A stretch of DNA of 64,000 nt from an uncultured beta proteobacterium. Lineage in GTDB: Bacteria > Pseudomonadota > Gammaproteobacteria > Burkholderiales > SG8-39. The position numbers were made by a program, and so were the translations under genes. Below the pieces are notes generated by a model. It was not told where the DNA came from, ran no database searches, and saw only the letters and a list, made by a program, of their open reading frames with translations. Below, one piece after another: positions 7,731 through 15,170 of the stretch. How positions within the stretch are numbered: the stretch's first letter is position 1; every line of letters starts with the position of its first letter. The stretch covers positions 31,233-95,232 of the forward strand of contig CAIYPG010000076.1 in NCBI GenBank assembly GCA_903928055.1. Direction: 5' to 3'.

Positions 7731-8479
7731 TGACGACGACCAGAATCATTGAAATCGAATGCCAGCGCTTCAACCCGCAGACGGATTCCGAGCCACATTT
7801 CCAGAGCTATCAGGTGCCGTTCAGCGAAGAAATGTCGGTCCTGCAGGGACTGCAGTACATCAAGGATCATCTGGATGGCAGCCTCACCTTCCGCTGGTCC
7901 TGCCGTATGGCGATCTGCGGCAGCTGCGGCAGCATGGTGAACGGCGTGCCGCAGTTGTCCTGCCATACCTTCCTGCGCGATTACTTTCCGGACAAGGTGC
8001 GGATCGAACCGCTCAACCATTTTCCGGTCTTGCGCGACCTGGCCATCGACCAGACGGATTTCCTCGCCAAGCTGGAATCGGTCAAGCCCTACCTGATTCC
8101 GGACACAGAGAAAACACCGGCGCAGGGCACCTATCTTCAAACGCCGCAGCAGATGGACGAGTATTACCAGTATTCCGAATGCATCAACTGCCTGCTGTGC
8201 TACGCCGCCTGCCCGCAGTACGGGCTCAACAAGGAATTCACCGGTCCGGCAGCCCTTGCACTGCTGCACCGTTACAACGCCGACTCGCGCGATGCCGGCT
8301 CGGCCGAACGCATGGAAGTCATCAATGGCGAGAACGGTGTCTGGGGCTGCACCCTGGTCAGCTACTGCTCCGAGGTCTGCCCCAAGGGCGTTGACCCTGC
8401 ACGCGCCATAAACCAGAACAAGATCAACAGCACCAAGGATTATTTCCTGCGCTTCCTGCAGCCACGGGGAGGGAAATGA
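7730..8479 (+). CDS. frdB: Fumarate reductase iron-sulfur subunit
   Basis: Electron-transfer subunit of fumarate reductase, 249 residues. The N-terminal plant-type ferredoxin part has CRMAICGSCG and a later Cys in LSCHTFLRDY for the [2Fe-2S] cluster. The C-terminal part has CINCLLCYAACP and CSEVCPKGVDP for the [4Fe-4S] and [3Fe-4S] clusters, as in E. coli FrdB. It links the flavin of FrdA to the quinol site at the membrane anchors. The start overlaps the end of frdA, and the stop overlaps the start of frdC. Confidence 0.96.
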   Translation: MTTTRIIEIECQRFNPQTDSEPHFQSYQVPFSEEMSVLQGLQYIKDHLDGSLTFRWSCRMAICGSCGSMVNGVPQLSCHTFLRDYFPDKVRIEPLNHFPVLRDLAIDQTDFLAKLESVKPYLIPDTEKTPAQGTYLQTPQQMDEYYQYSECINCLLCYAACPQYGLNKEFTGPAALALLHRYNADSRDAGSAERMEVINGENGVWGCTLVSYCSEVCPKGVDPARAINQNKINSTKDYFLRFLQPRGGK

Positions 8480-8889
8480 GCATGCCCGCACCGAACTTGC
8501 TGAACCGCTACACCCGTCCGATGGAAGGCTGGTGGCGCAGGAACCCGTTTTACCTCTGGTACATGCTGCGAGAAGCCAGTTGCGTTTTCATCATCGCCTA
8601 TGCGCTGGTACTGCTGTGCGGCTTGTATCGGCTCTCGCAGGGCGAAGCAGCGTTCAATGGCTGGCTGGCAGCGCTGGCCACTCCGCGGTCAATCGCCTTC
8701 CATGGCATCACCGCCATGATGGTGCTGTACCACGCATGGACCTGGTTCAAGGTGATGCCCAAGACCCTGCCATTCATCCACATTGGAGGAAAGCGCATGC
8801 CTGATGCCGCGATCGTCACCTCGGGCCTGGCAGCCGCAGTGGTCCTGTCGGCGTTGCTGTTCGTTCTGGTGTGGAGCGGCAGATCATGA
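8476..8889 (+). CDS. frdC: Fumarate reductase membrane anchor subunit C
   Basis: A 137-residue membrane protein with three hydrophobic helices (about residues 30-52, 66-88 and 112-134). It starts RYTRPMEGWWRRNPFYLWYMLREAS, close to E. coli FrdC, and contains FHGITAMMVLYHAWTWFKVMPKTLP. With FrdD it anchors FrdAB and forms the quinol-oxidising site. There is no haem-binding pattern, so it belongs to the haem-free, two-anchor (D-type) reductases. It overlaps frdB and frdD by four bases at each end (ATGA). Confidence 0.92.
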   Translation: MSMPAPNLLNRYTRPMEGWWRRNPFYLWYMLREASCVFIIAYALVLLCGLYRLSQGEAAFNGWLAALATPRSIAFHGITAMMVLYHAWTWFKVMPKTLPFIHIGGKRMPDAAIVTSGLAAAVVLSALLFVLVWSGRS

Positions 8890-9245
8890 TCAGGCGATCC
8901 AACAAGCCGGTATTCTGGTCCCTCTTCGGCGCTGGCGGCATGGTATCGGCGCTGATCGGCCCGATGCTGGTTTTTGTCACCGGGATTGCGGTACCGCTGG
9001 GATTCCTGCTGCCGCACGACGCATTGCGCTACGAGCGCATGCTTGCCCTTGCGCACAATCCTGCGGGCAAGCTGGCGCTAGCGGTGGTCATTTCACTTTT
9101 TCTGTTTCACGGTTGCCACCGCTTTTATCATTGTCTGCACGATTTCGGCATCCACGTCACAGCCGGGATGAAGGCCGCGTGCCATGGGTTCGCTGCGGCC
9201 GGCACGGCACTGGCTGTCTACCTGCTGTTGGTGATCGGCTTCTGA
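8886..9245 (+). CDS. frdD: Fumarate reductase membrane anchor subunit D
   Basis: A 119-residue membrane protein with three helices. The start region KPVFWSLFGAGGMVSALIGP matches the conserved PVFWGLFGAGGMWSA of E. coli FrdD, and FHGCHRFYHCLHDFGIHV corresponds to the GLHRMHHAMHDLKIHV segment near the quinone site. It closes the rquA-frdABCD operon. The convergent dsbA-like gene ends only 20 bases downstream, and I saw no clear terminator between them. Confidence 0.92.
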   Translation: MIRRSNKPVFWSLFGAGGMVSALIGPMLVFVTGIAVPLGFLLPHDALRYERMLALAHNPAGKLALAVVISLFLFHGCHRFYHCLHDFGIHVTAGMKAACHGFAAAGTALAVYLLLVIGF

Positions 9246-9265
9246 CCGCCTGACCACCCGCCGCG

Positions 9266-9940
9266 TCACATGCTGGCGTGTGCCGCTGCAGGTTCGCTGG
9301 CATCACCGGCCATGGGCCGCGCACCCTGCTGCTCCATGACCGACTGCAGCACCTCGTAGTAGTGCCAGCCGTTGATCCGCGTCCTGCCCAGGATGATGGT
9401 GGGGGTCTGGGTGATGCCCAGGTCACGGGCCTGGGTAACCGCATCGAATGCACGTTGCGCATAGAGGCGGTCTTCCAGCGCCACCTTCATGTCCTCGGGA
9501 TCAATACCCACCCGTTCGGCGGCCGCCATCAGCGTTTCGAGTTCGCCAATGTCCCCGCCTTCGGTCCACATCAGGTCATAAACTGCGGTCTTGTAGGCAA
9601 AATCCAGCCCCCGGGCACGGGCAAATTCAAGCGCCTCAAAGGCACGAAAACTGTATTGCCGCCGTGCCGGAAAGCGGATTTTCGGATACTGGTCCGGGGC
9701 CATCTCCTTGATCCAGGCATGCAGGCGTTCGCGGCGGGCGCCACTCTCTGCATTGTCCTCGCGGGCCGCACCTTCGGGCGGGGTCTCGGGATGCAGCAGG
9801 TGCGGACGCCAGAGGGGCTGGACGTTGTATTCACGTGCCAGGCGATCGATCTGGTCCACGGCAAGATAACTGTAGGGACAGACGAAATCGGCAAACACCA
9901 CGACGCGAACAGGTTCTGCGGTTTCCTGGATGGCGCTCAT
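9266..9940 (-). CDS. DsbA-family thiol oxidoreductase / FrnE-like protein
   Basis: A 224-residue protein of the DsbA-like thioredoxin superfamily, close to FrnE and 2-hydroxychromene-2-carboxylate isomerase. The N-terminal strand VRVVVFADFVCPYSYLAVDQI carries a CPYS motif, so one cysteine replaces the usual CXXC pair. The thioredoxin cis-Pro loop is GITQTPTIILG near residue 178. No signal peptide is seen, so it is probably cytoplasmic. The start at 9940 is preceded by GAGGAGA; an open frame upstream has no support. The exact substrate is unknown, and glutathione-dependent isomerase or disulfide activity is possible. Confidence 0.8.
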   Translation of the reverse strand: MSAIQETAEPVRVVVFADFVCPYSYLAVDQIDRLAREYNVQPLWRPHLLHPETPPEGAAREDNAESGARRERLHAWIKEMAPDQYPKIRFPARRQYSFRAFEALEFARARGLDFAYKTAVYDLMWTEGGDIGELETLMAAAERVGIDPEDMKVALEDRLYAQRAFDAVTQARDLGITQTPTIILGRTRINGWHYYEVLQSVMEQQGARPMAGDASEPAAAHASM

Positions 9941-9998
9941 GCCCTTCTCCTCGCTGAATGGGCCGGCGGCGCCGGTCCTGGATGACTCGCACTGCGTA

Positions 9999-10769
9999 CT
10001 ATATCGCCCTCGCCATGGCCTCGGCGGCCTCGGCCGCCAGCACTCCGCTGGTAATGCCACCCTCGAGCGCGTCCCGGTCAAAAGTCAGAAATGCCACGCT
10101 CGCACCACGTGATCCGGTCACCAGCGGCGCGGCGGCAGCCTGGCTGCGGCAATAGCGGAATCCGGGCGGGCCGATTTCCCGCCCGTCGATGATAACGGAA
10201 CCTTCAAGCACCACTTCGTAGCGGCCAAACTCGGGAGCAGGCATGCCCAGTGCCGCTTGTGCAGGCGCCCGGACGACCACGGCGGCGGGGCCATAGTCCG
10301 GGGGCATCAACAGCTTGTACATCGAGTGGTCGGCGCCGGGCATGGGCCGCCACTCGGCCTCGCCCGCCAAGGAAGCAAAAATCCGTCCGCGCAGATTGAT
10401 CTGGCGCCGCGCATCGAGATTGGCCATGGAGATGATGCCGCCCGCCTTTGGATGCAGCACCAGCATCTCGTGCCCGCCTGCAACGGCAAACGGACCATAG
10501 GGCATGTTGTGGTCCGTGTAATGGATGGAAAGCGCCTCCAGATGCTTGACCCCGCGCGGAAAGTCCATGGTGCCGTTCAGTAGCAACTGGAATTGTGCTG
10601 TGAGATGCATGTGCGCATAGACCGAAGGACAATCATCAAAGCGAAACCGCAGCGCTTCTGGTCCGCCATCCTCACCGGACAGCAGTACCTGGCAGGCGAA
10701 TGCCACACCCTCGGAGGCACTGCGCTTCCAGGGCGAGTTGGCGGCATCGACGATGTAGCAGTCCTGCAT
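9999..10769 (-). CDS. Uncharacterised beta-rich protein, possibly cupin-like
   Basis: A 256-residue protein whose family I cannot name. It lacks a signal peptide. Its composition is beta-rich, with possible double-stranded beta-helix stretches (AHMHLTAQFQLLLNGTMDFP, GRYEVVLEGSVIIDGREIGPPGFRYC) that recall two cupin halves: a HxH in AHMHL near residue 53 and GHEMLVLHP near 102. It lies 58 bases upstream of the dsbA-like gene on the same strand and divergent from the alpha/beta hydrolase, so the three may share a role in handling an organic substrate. The cupin suggestion is inference from sequence pattern only. Confidence 0.6.
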   Translation of the reverse strand: MQDCYIVDAANSPWKRSASEGVAFACQVLLSGEDGGPEALRFRFDDCPSVYAHMHLTAQFQLLLNGTMDFPRGVKHLEALSIHYTDHNMPYGPFAVAGGHEMLVLHPKAGGIISMANLDARRQINLRGRIFASLAGEAEWRPMPGADHSMYKLLMPPDYGPAAVVVRAPAQAALGMPAPEFGRYEVVLEGSVIIDGREIGPPGFRYCRSQAAAAPLVTGSRGASVAFLTFDRDALEGGITSGVLAAEAAEAMARAI

Positions 10770-10871
10770 GGAATGCGCGGTCCGATTTGAGAATTAAGAA
10801 CCATTCTATGCACCATGGCCCCGGTTTGCAAAACAGCCCCCAAAGGCCGGCAGGGCGCGGATTCAAACCTG

Positions 10872-10877
10872 CCTATA
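10872..10877 (+). promoter_or_regulatory. Candidate -10 element ahead of the alpha/beta hydrolase gene
   Basis: A consensus TATAAT lies 108 bases before the start at 10985 in the divergent gap 10770-10984. I could not find a convincing -35 hexamer at the usual spacing, so this is a weak call. The rest of the gap holds nothing I can identify. Confidence 0.3.
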
Positions 10878-10984
10878 ATTGCCCGGCCACGGCCGAAAAA
10901 GGCCGGTGGAACGCAATGCACATAAAAAAGAGGCGCCAGGCCTGCAACCCAGTCGCGGCGCGGTCCAACAGCGAGGAGAACGAC

Positions 10985-12106
10985 ATGGCAGCAGGAAAGT
11001 CCGCCGCGCGGAAGCCGGAGCTCATCACCGCCGATTTCTTCGTCCCCCACATTTCCTGTGTGAAAGCAAACGCCGGGCAACTTGTCGGCCTGCATGTGCG
11101 CCAACGCGTGCTCACCAGTCCGGCCAAAGCACTGAGCGGTCCGGGCAAGGGACGCGTGGTGCTCTTCGTGCATGGCGGAAACGTGCCGGTGGTGCCCGCC
11201 TTCGACCTTGACTACAAGGACTACAGCTGGATGGCCCATCTCGCGAGGGCCGGCTTCAACGTCTACGGCATGGACCTGAGCGGCTACGGCGCCTCTCCCC
11301 GTCCCATGATGGATGACCCCGCCAATGTCGACGCGGAAGGCCAGCCGCTGCTGATACCGAAGCAGTTGAAGCGACGGACCGCGCCGAATTATCCGTTTGA
11401 GTCGCACACGATCCGCAGCGACTGGGCCGAAATCGATGCTGTCGTCGATTACCTCCGCCTTGTGAACGGTGTGAAGAAGGTGTCACTGGTGGGCTGGTCG
11501 GCAGGCGGGCCGCGCGTCGGCGGCTACATCTCGCAGCATCCGGACAAGGCCGATCGCGTGGTGCTGTTCGCCCCCTCGGAGCCCGATCCGAAGCTCAGGG
11601 ACATTCCCGCCAACCCCGGACGCGGCGCACCCACCAAGATCCAGTCACGCCAGGACCTGGAAAAGAACCGCTGGGATCCCAATATCGGGCGCCCAGGGCA
11701 GGTCGCCCCTGGCATACGCGATGTGATCTGGAAGCAGATATCAGCGTGGGATCCGATTGGCGCGAACTGGGGACCGCCCGGTCGGGGTGGTGTCATGCGC
11801 AGCCCCAACCGCACCCGCTCGGGCTGGACGCCGGAAATGGCAAGCAAGGTCAAGGCGCCTGTACTCATCATCGCAGGCACACTGGATCGCCCCGAGGCGC
11901 GCCTGCGCGCCTATGGACATCTCACCGTCCGCGACAAGGCCTGCCTGCTCGTGGAGTCGGCCTCGCATTTCATGAACTGGGAAAAGCAGCGCCACGTGCT
12001 GCATGCCGCCTCGCTGGAGTGGCTGGCGCACAGCCGCATCAACGGCCGGCGCAGCGGCAGGTTCAAGGCGGACTGGAACGGCCGCTATTCGCCGCTGAAG
12101 GACTGA
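10985..12106 (+). CDS. Alpha/beta hydrolase
   Basis: A 373-residue alpha/beta-hydrolase-fold enzyme. Features are the oxyanion-hole strand VVLFVHGGNVP near residue 59, the nucleophile elbow GWSAGGPR near 165, acid Asp in AGTLDRPEARL near 300, and His in ESASHFMNWEKQRH near 325. There is no signal peptide. ATG 10985 has AGGAGAACG just upstream; earlier in-frame starts fall in non-coding-looking sequence. The substrate is not predictable; a lid insertion rich in Pro and Arg (about residues 200-280) sets it apart from common esterases. It is divergent from the DsbA-like pair. Confidence 0.85.
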   Translation: MAAGKSAARKPELITADFFVPHISCVKANAGQLVGLHVRQRVLTSPAKALSGPGKGRVVLFVHGGNVPVVPAFDLDYKDYSWMAHLARAGFNVYGMDLSGYGASPRPMMDDPANVDAEGQPLLIPKQLKRRTAPNYPFESHTIRSDWAEIDAVVDYLRLVNGVKKVSLVGWSAGGPRVGGYISQHPDKADRVVLFAPSEPDPKLRDIPANPGRGAPTKIQSRQDLEKNRWDPNIGRPGQVAPGIRDVIWKQISAWDPIGANWGPPGRGGVMRSPNRTRSGWTPEMASKVKAPVLIIAGTLDRPEARLRAYGHLTVRDKACLLVESASHFMNWEKQRHVLHAASLEWLAHSRINGRRSGRFKADWNGRYSPLKD

Positions 12107-12133
12107 CTGACCGGCGGCGGCCTGTGCGGGTGG

Positions 12134-12883
12134 TCAGCTGGCGTCAGGCCAGGTGGCCATCACCAGGCGGGAAAGGATGGCGCCCGCCGCACCGCGCAGG
12201 CTCAGGTTCGCGAGGCCCGACAGCCGCGTCGGCTCCGGATTGATTTCGATGACCTGGGCACCGCCGTGCATCGCCAGTTCCGGCAGTTGCGCCGCGGGAT
12301 TGACGACCGACGACGTTCCGATCGAGAAGAACAGCTCGCAGTTTGAGGACGCATCCACTGCCGCGGTCATGACCCGCTCCGGCAATGCCTCACCGAACCA
12401 GACCACGTCGGGCCGCAAGGGCGCACCGCAGCTTGCGCACAGCGGCGGACGCTCTTCATCACCATCAACCGGCGACATGACAACGCCCTCCTCCAGGCAC
12501 TTGTTGCGCATGATGCTGCCGTGGAGTTCAACAATGTTTTTGCTGCCGGCCCGGGCATGCAATCCGTCGACATTCTGCGTGATCAGCGTGAAGTCGGGAA
12601 TCTTCCGCTCCATCCGGACCAGCGCCAGATGCCCGGCATTGGGCCCGGCTGCGGCAATGGTGCGGCGACGCCATTCGTACCAGTCCCAGACGAGCTTCGG
12701 ATCGCGCCTGAAGGCCGCCTCATTGGCCAGGTCCTCGGGACGAAAGCGTGACCACAGACCGGACTGCGGATCGCGAAAAGTCGGCACACCGCTCTCTGCG
12801 GAGATGCCGGCACCAGTCAGGACGGTGACGAGGCGCGCCGCACGAAGCGCGTGAACCAGTTCCTGTGGAAAGTCGGCAGACAT
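12134..12883 (-). CDS. cobB: NAD-dependent sirtuin, SIRT5-like deacylase
   Basis: Class III sirtuin of 249 residues that removes acyl groups from lysine using NAD+. Motifs seen: GAGISAESGVPTFR at 24-37, Tyr69-x-x-Arg72 (the pair that favours succinyl and malonyl lysine in SIRT5-type enzymes), QNVDGLHARAG from 103, and catalytic His121 in VELHGS. The zinc ribbon is odd: Cys129, Cys149 and Cys152 are present, but the position expected for a fourth ligand, C129-x-x-C, is Glu132. The zinc site may be reshaped or lost. The upstream gap to 12978 is very AT-rich and presumably holds its promoter. Confidence 0.9.
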   Translation of the reverse strand: MSADFPQELVHALRAARLVTVLTGAGISAESGVPTFRDPQSGLWSRFRPEDLANEAAFRRDPKLVWDWYEWRRRTIAAAGPNAGHLALVRMERKIPDFTLITQNVDGLHARAGSKNIVELHGSIMRNKCLEEGVVMSPVDGDEERPPLCASCGAPLRPDVVWFGEALPERVMTAAVDASSNCELFFSIGTSSVVNPAAQLPELAMHGGAQVIEINPEPTRLSGLANLSLRGAAGAILSRLVMATWPDAS

Positions 12884-12978
12884 TCAGAATTCGATAATAA
12901 TTATTGTGTTAATTCGCTTGCACAAATGAAATTTAAACGAAATTGATCATAATTTTTCCTGAAAATCCAGGCATCGAC

Positions 12979-14283
12979 CTACTGCAGTTGCCGCAGTCGC
13001 TGATCGACATAGGCAAGCAGGTCGCCTCCCAGGTTGCCAGAGGTACGGGCTCGGCGGAAAGCCTCGGCCGCCTCCTTCTTGTGTCCTGAAGCTTCCTGCG
13101 AAATCCCCAGCCCCACCCACCACATGCCCGATTGCGGCGAGAGGCGCAGCGCCATCTGATACTCCTCGATGGCATCCTTGTGGTTGCCCAGCCGCTGCTG
13201 CAGGGCGGCGATAAATGCGTGGTAATCGGCGTTGCCGCCTGCCGCCGGCGTGTACTTGCGCAGCAGCGTCAGCGCGCCGGCAACATCCTGCCGGTCCACC
13301 AGGATGCGCGCGGCCAGCATTGCAAATCCGGTATTGGTTGGATCAAGGTCCAGGCCACGCTGCAGCAGGACCACTGCTTCGTCAAGACGCCGTTGCTCGA
13401 CCAGCAGCGCCACCAGTGTCTGGCGCGCGGCATCGTAGCTGGCATCGGCCGCAAGCGCTGCACGCAAACCTTCCATTCCCTCGGACATGCGCCCCTGGTT
13501 GACGAGGCCGACCGCGCGGCGATATTCCGATTCGGCTCGCTCACGAGTCGTGGCCGACACGCGTTTGTCGATGCGTCCTTCAGTCGACGCAGTTGCGACA
13601 CCTGGAACAACCGGCGCCACGCGTGCCATTGCCTGCGCCGTTGCTGGCGTTCTTGCCGGCGCCTTTGCCGAGTCTTCCGCCATCACAGTTGCTACGGATT
13701 TGGCTGCTGATGGGGCCGCCGGGCCGGGAATGGCTGCAGGCGTCCTGGCAGGCGCCGCAGCCTGAACGGCAGCTCTTGGTGCACGCATGGTGATCGGAGT
13801 CCTGATTTCCGTTGCCAGTTTCAGCATGTCGAGCTTGGGCGGCGGCGCTGGCGCAGCCGCGACGGGGGGCCGGGTAACCTCTGCTGGGGCGGGGGCCGGG
13901 ACCTGTACGGGCATGGATTCCACGACAGGCGATGACGGTGGCTGCACATTTTCAGCCTGCGAGCCACTGGCAGCCGGTGGCCCGGACGATTCCGGTGGCA
14001 ACGACGCAACGGACGGTGCCGCCACCCTGGACGGCGTACGCAATGCCAGTTCATTGACGACCGGGCGCGGAGTCAACTGCCACATCACCCAAGCCAGCCA
14101 GGCAATCGCCAGCAGCATCACTCCCGCCATCGCCCACCAGAACAATTCCGAACCGACGCGCGCCGCCTTTACCGGCCTCAGGTTTGATGCCAGCGTGGAT
14201 GCCAGCGGACTGGTGCTTGCCTGCCCTGCCTGCGGGGCATGGCGCTTGTCCAGGTCCTGAAGCATCTTGTTGATGAGGCTCAT
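12979..14283 (-). CDS. mshN: MshN-like TPR protein of the MSHA pilus system
   Basis: A 434-residue protein. It starts MSLINKMLQDLDKR, typical for MshN, has one membrane segment near residues 48-68 (FWWAMAGVMLLAIAWLAWVMW), a long Pro/Ala-rich linker (about 75-270) and C-terminal TPR repeats (about 285-434). The start at 14283 overlaps the end of mshM by four bases; a longer upstream frame lies inside mshM. The TPR part probably sits in the periplasm and helps assemble or stabilise the pilus machine. Confidence 0.85.
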   Translation of the reverse strand: MSLINKMLQDLDKRHAPQAGQASTSPLASTLASNLRPVKAARVGSELFWWAMAGVMLLAIAWLAWVMWQLTPRPVVNELALRTPSRVAAPSVASLPPESSGPPAASGSQAENVQPPSSPVVESMPVQVPAPAPAEVTRPPVAAAPAPPPKLDMLKLATEIRTPITMRAPRAAVQAAAPARTPAAIPGPAAPSAAKSVATVMAEDSAKAPARTPATAQAMARVAPVVPGVATASTEGRIDKRVSATTRERAESEYRRAVGLVNQGRMSEGMEGLRAALAADASYDAARQTLVALLVEQRRLDEAVVLLQRGLDLDPTNTGFAMLAARILVDRQDVAGALTLLRKYTPAAGGNADYHAFIAALQQRLGNHKDAIEEYQMALRLSPQSGMWWVGLGISQEASGHKKEAAEAFRRARTSGNLGGDLLAYVDQRLRQLQ

Positions 14284-15170
14284 CGGATCAGTACCCAGCC
14301 GGCGCTGGAGAAGGCGACGCAAGCCAGCACCAGCCAGACCCATGTCTGCCGCCAGCCAAAAGATGCCGGCGTATCGCGTATCGCCGACCTTGCCTGCGCC
14401 CAACCCACTTTGCGCACGCCCTCGCCATAGGCCAGCATCAGCGCCTTGTTCGCAAGGATATTGATGAGCCGCGGCACGCCGCCGCTGGCCCGGAAAATGG
14501 CCCATACCGCGGCCTTGCTGAATACCGGCTCACTGCTGTAACCGGCGACTGCCAGGCGATGCGCCAGGTAATGTCCGACTTCCGCGCGGGTCAGCTTGCC
14601 GAGGTGGTGCTGGAAGGTGATGCGCTGGCGCAACTGGCGGATCGAATCATGCGCGAGCTTTTCGTCAAGCTCGGGCTGCCCGAACAGGATCACCTGCAGC
14701 AGCTTGCGCTTTTCAGTTTCAAGATTCGTGAGCAGGCGCAGTGTTTCCAGTGTTTCAATGGGCATGGCCTGACATTCGTCAAGGCAGACAATCACCCGTT
14801 TTTTCTTTCGCGCAAAATCCAGCAATGAATGGTTGATCGCCTTGATCAGCGAATGCTGGTCGAGGTCCCCTGCCACCTTGACATCCAGTTCGTCCGACAA
14901 CGCCAGCAGCAGCGTGCGCGGCTCCAGGTTGGGGTTCGGGATATAGGCGCTGACCCAGTTGTCATCCAGCGTGGAGAGCAGCTTGCGACACAGCAGCGTC
15001 TTGCCGGTGCCGACATCGCCGGTCATCTTGATGAAACCTTCGCCGTTTGCCAGCGCCACCAGCAGCGTGTTGAGCCCCTCCTGGATGCTGATGCATCCAT
15101 AGAAGAAACTCGTGTCCGGGGTGATCCCGAACGGCGGCTCACGCAGCCCGAAGTGGCGGAGGTAGATCAC
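14280..15170 (-). CDS. mshM: MshM-like ExeA-family ATPase
   Basis: A 296-residue AAA-type ATPase, opening MIYLRHFGLREPPFGITPD as ExeA/MshM proteins do. Walker A is GDVGTGKT at 51-58, and Walker B is RVIVCLDECQAMP near 125. One membrane helix lies at the C-terminus (about 272-295). ExeA homologues help secretin insertion across peptidoglycan, and here the secretin gene mshL is directly upstream with a four-base overlap. It is one of six overlapping genes transcribed together. Confidence 0.88.
   Translation of the reverse strand: MIYLRHFGLREPPFGITPDTSFFYGCISIQEGLNTLLVALANGEGFIKMTGDVGTGKTLLCRKLLSTLDDNWVSAYIPNPNLEPRTLLLALSDELDVKVAGDLDQHSLIKAINHSLLDFARKKKRVIVCLDECQAMPIETLETLRLLTNLETEKRKLLQVILFGQPELDEKLAHDSIRQLRQRITFQHHLGKLTRAEVGHYLAHRLAVAGYSSEPVFSKAAVWAIFRASGGVPRLINILANKALMLAYGEGVRKVGWAQARSAIRDTPASFGWRQTWVWLVLACVAFSSAGWVLIR

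Noticed and set aside
5961..9245. Succinate dehydrogenase (sdhCDAB) instead of fumarate reductase.
   Set aside because: Gene order A-B-C-D, close residue match to E. coli FrdA/B/C/D, haem-free two-anchor layout and linkage to rquA all point to fumarate reductase.
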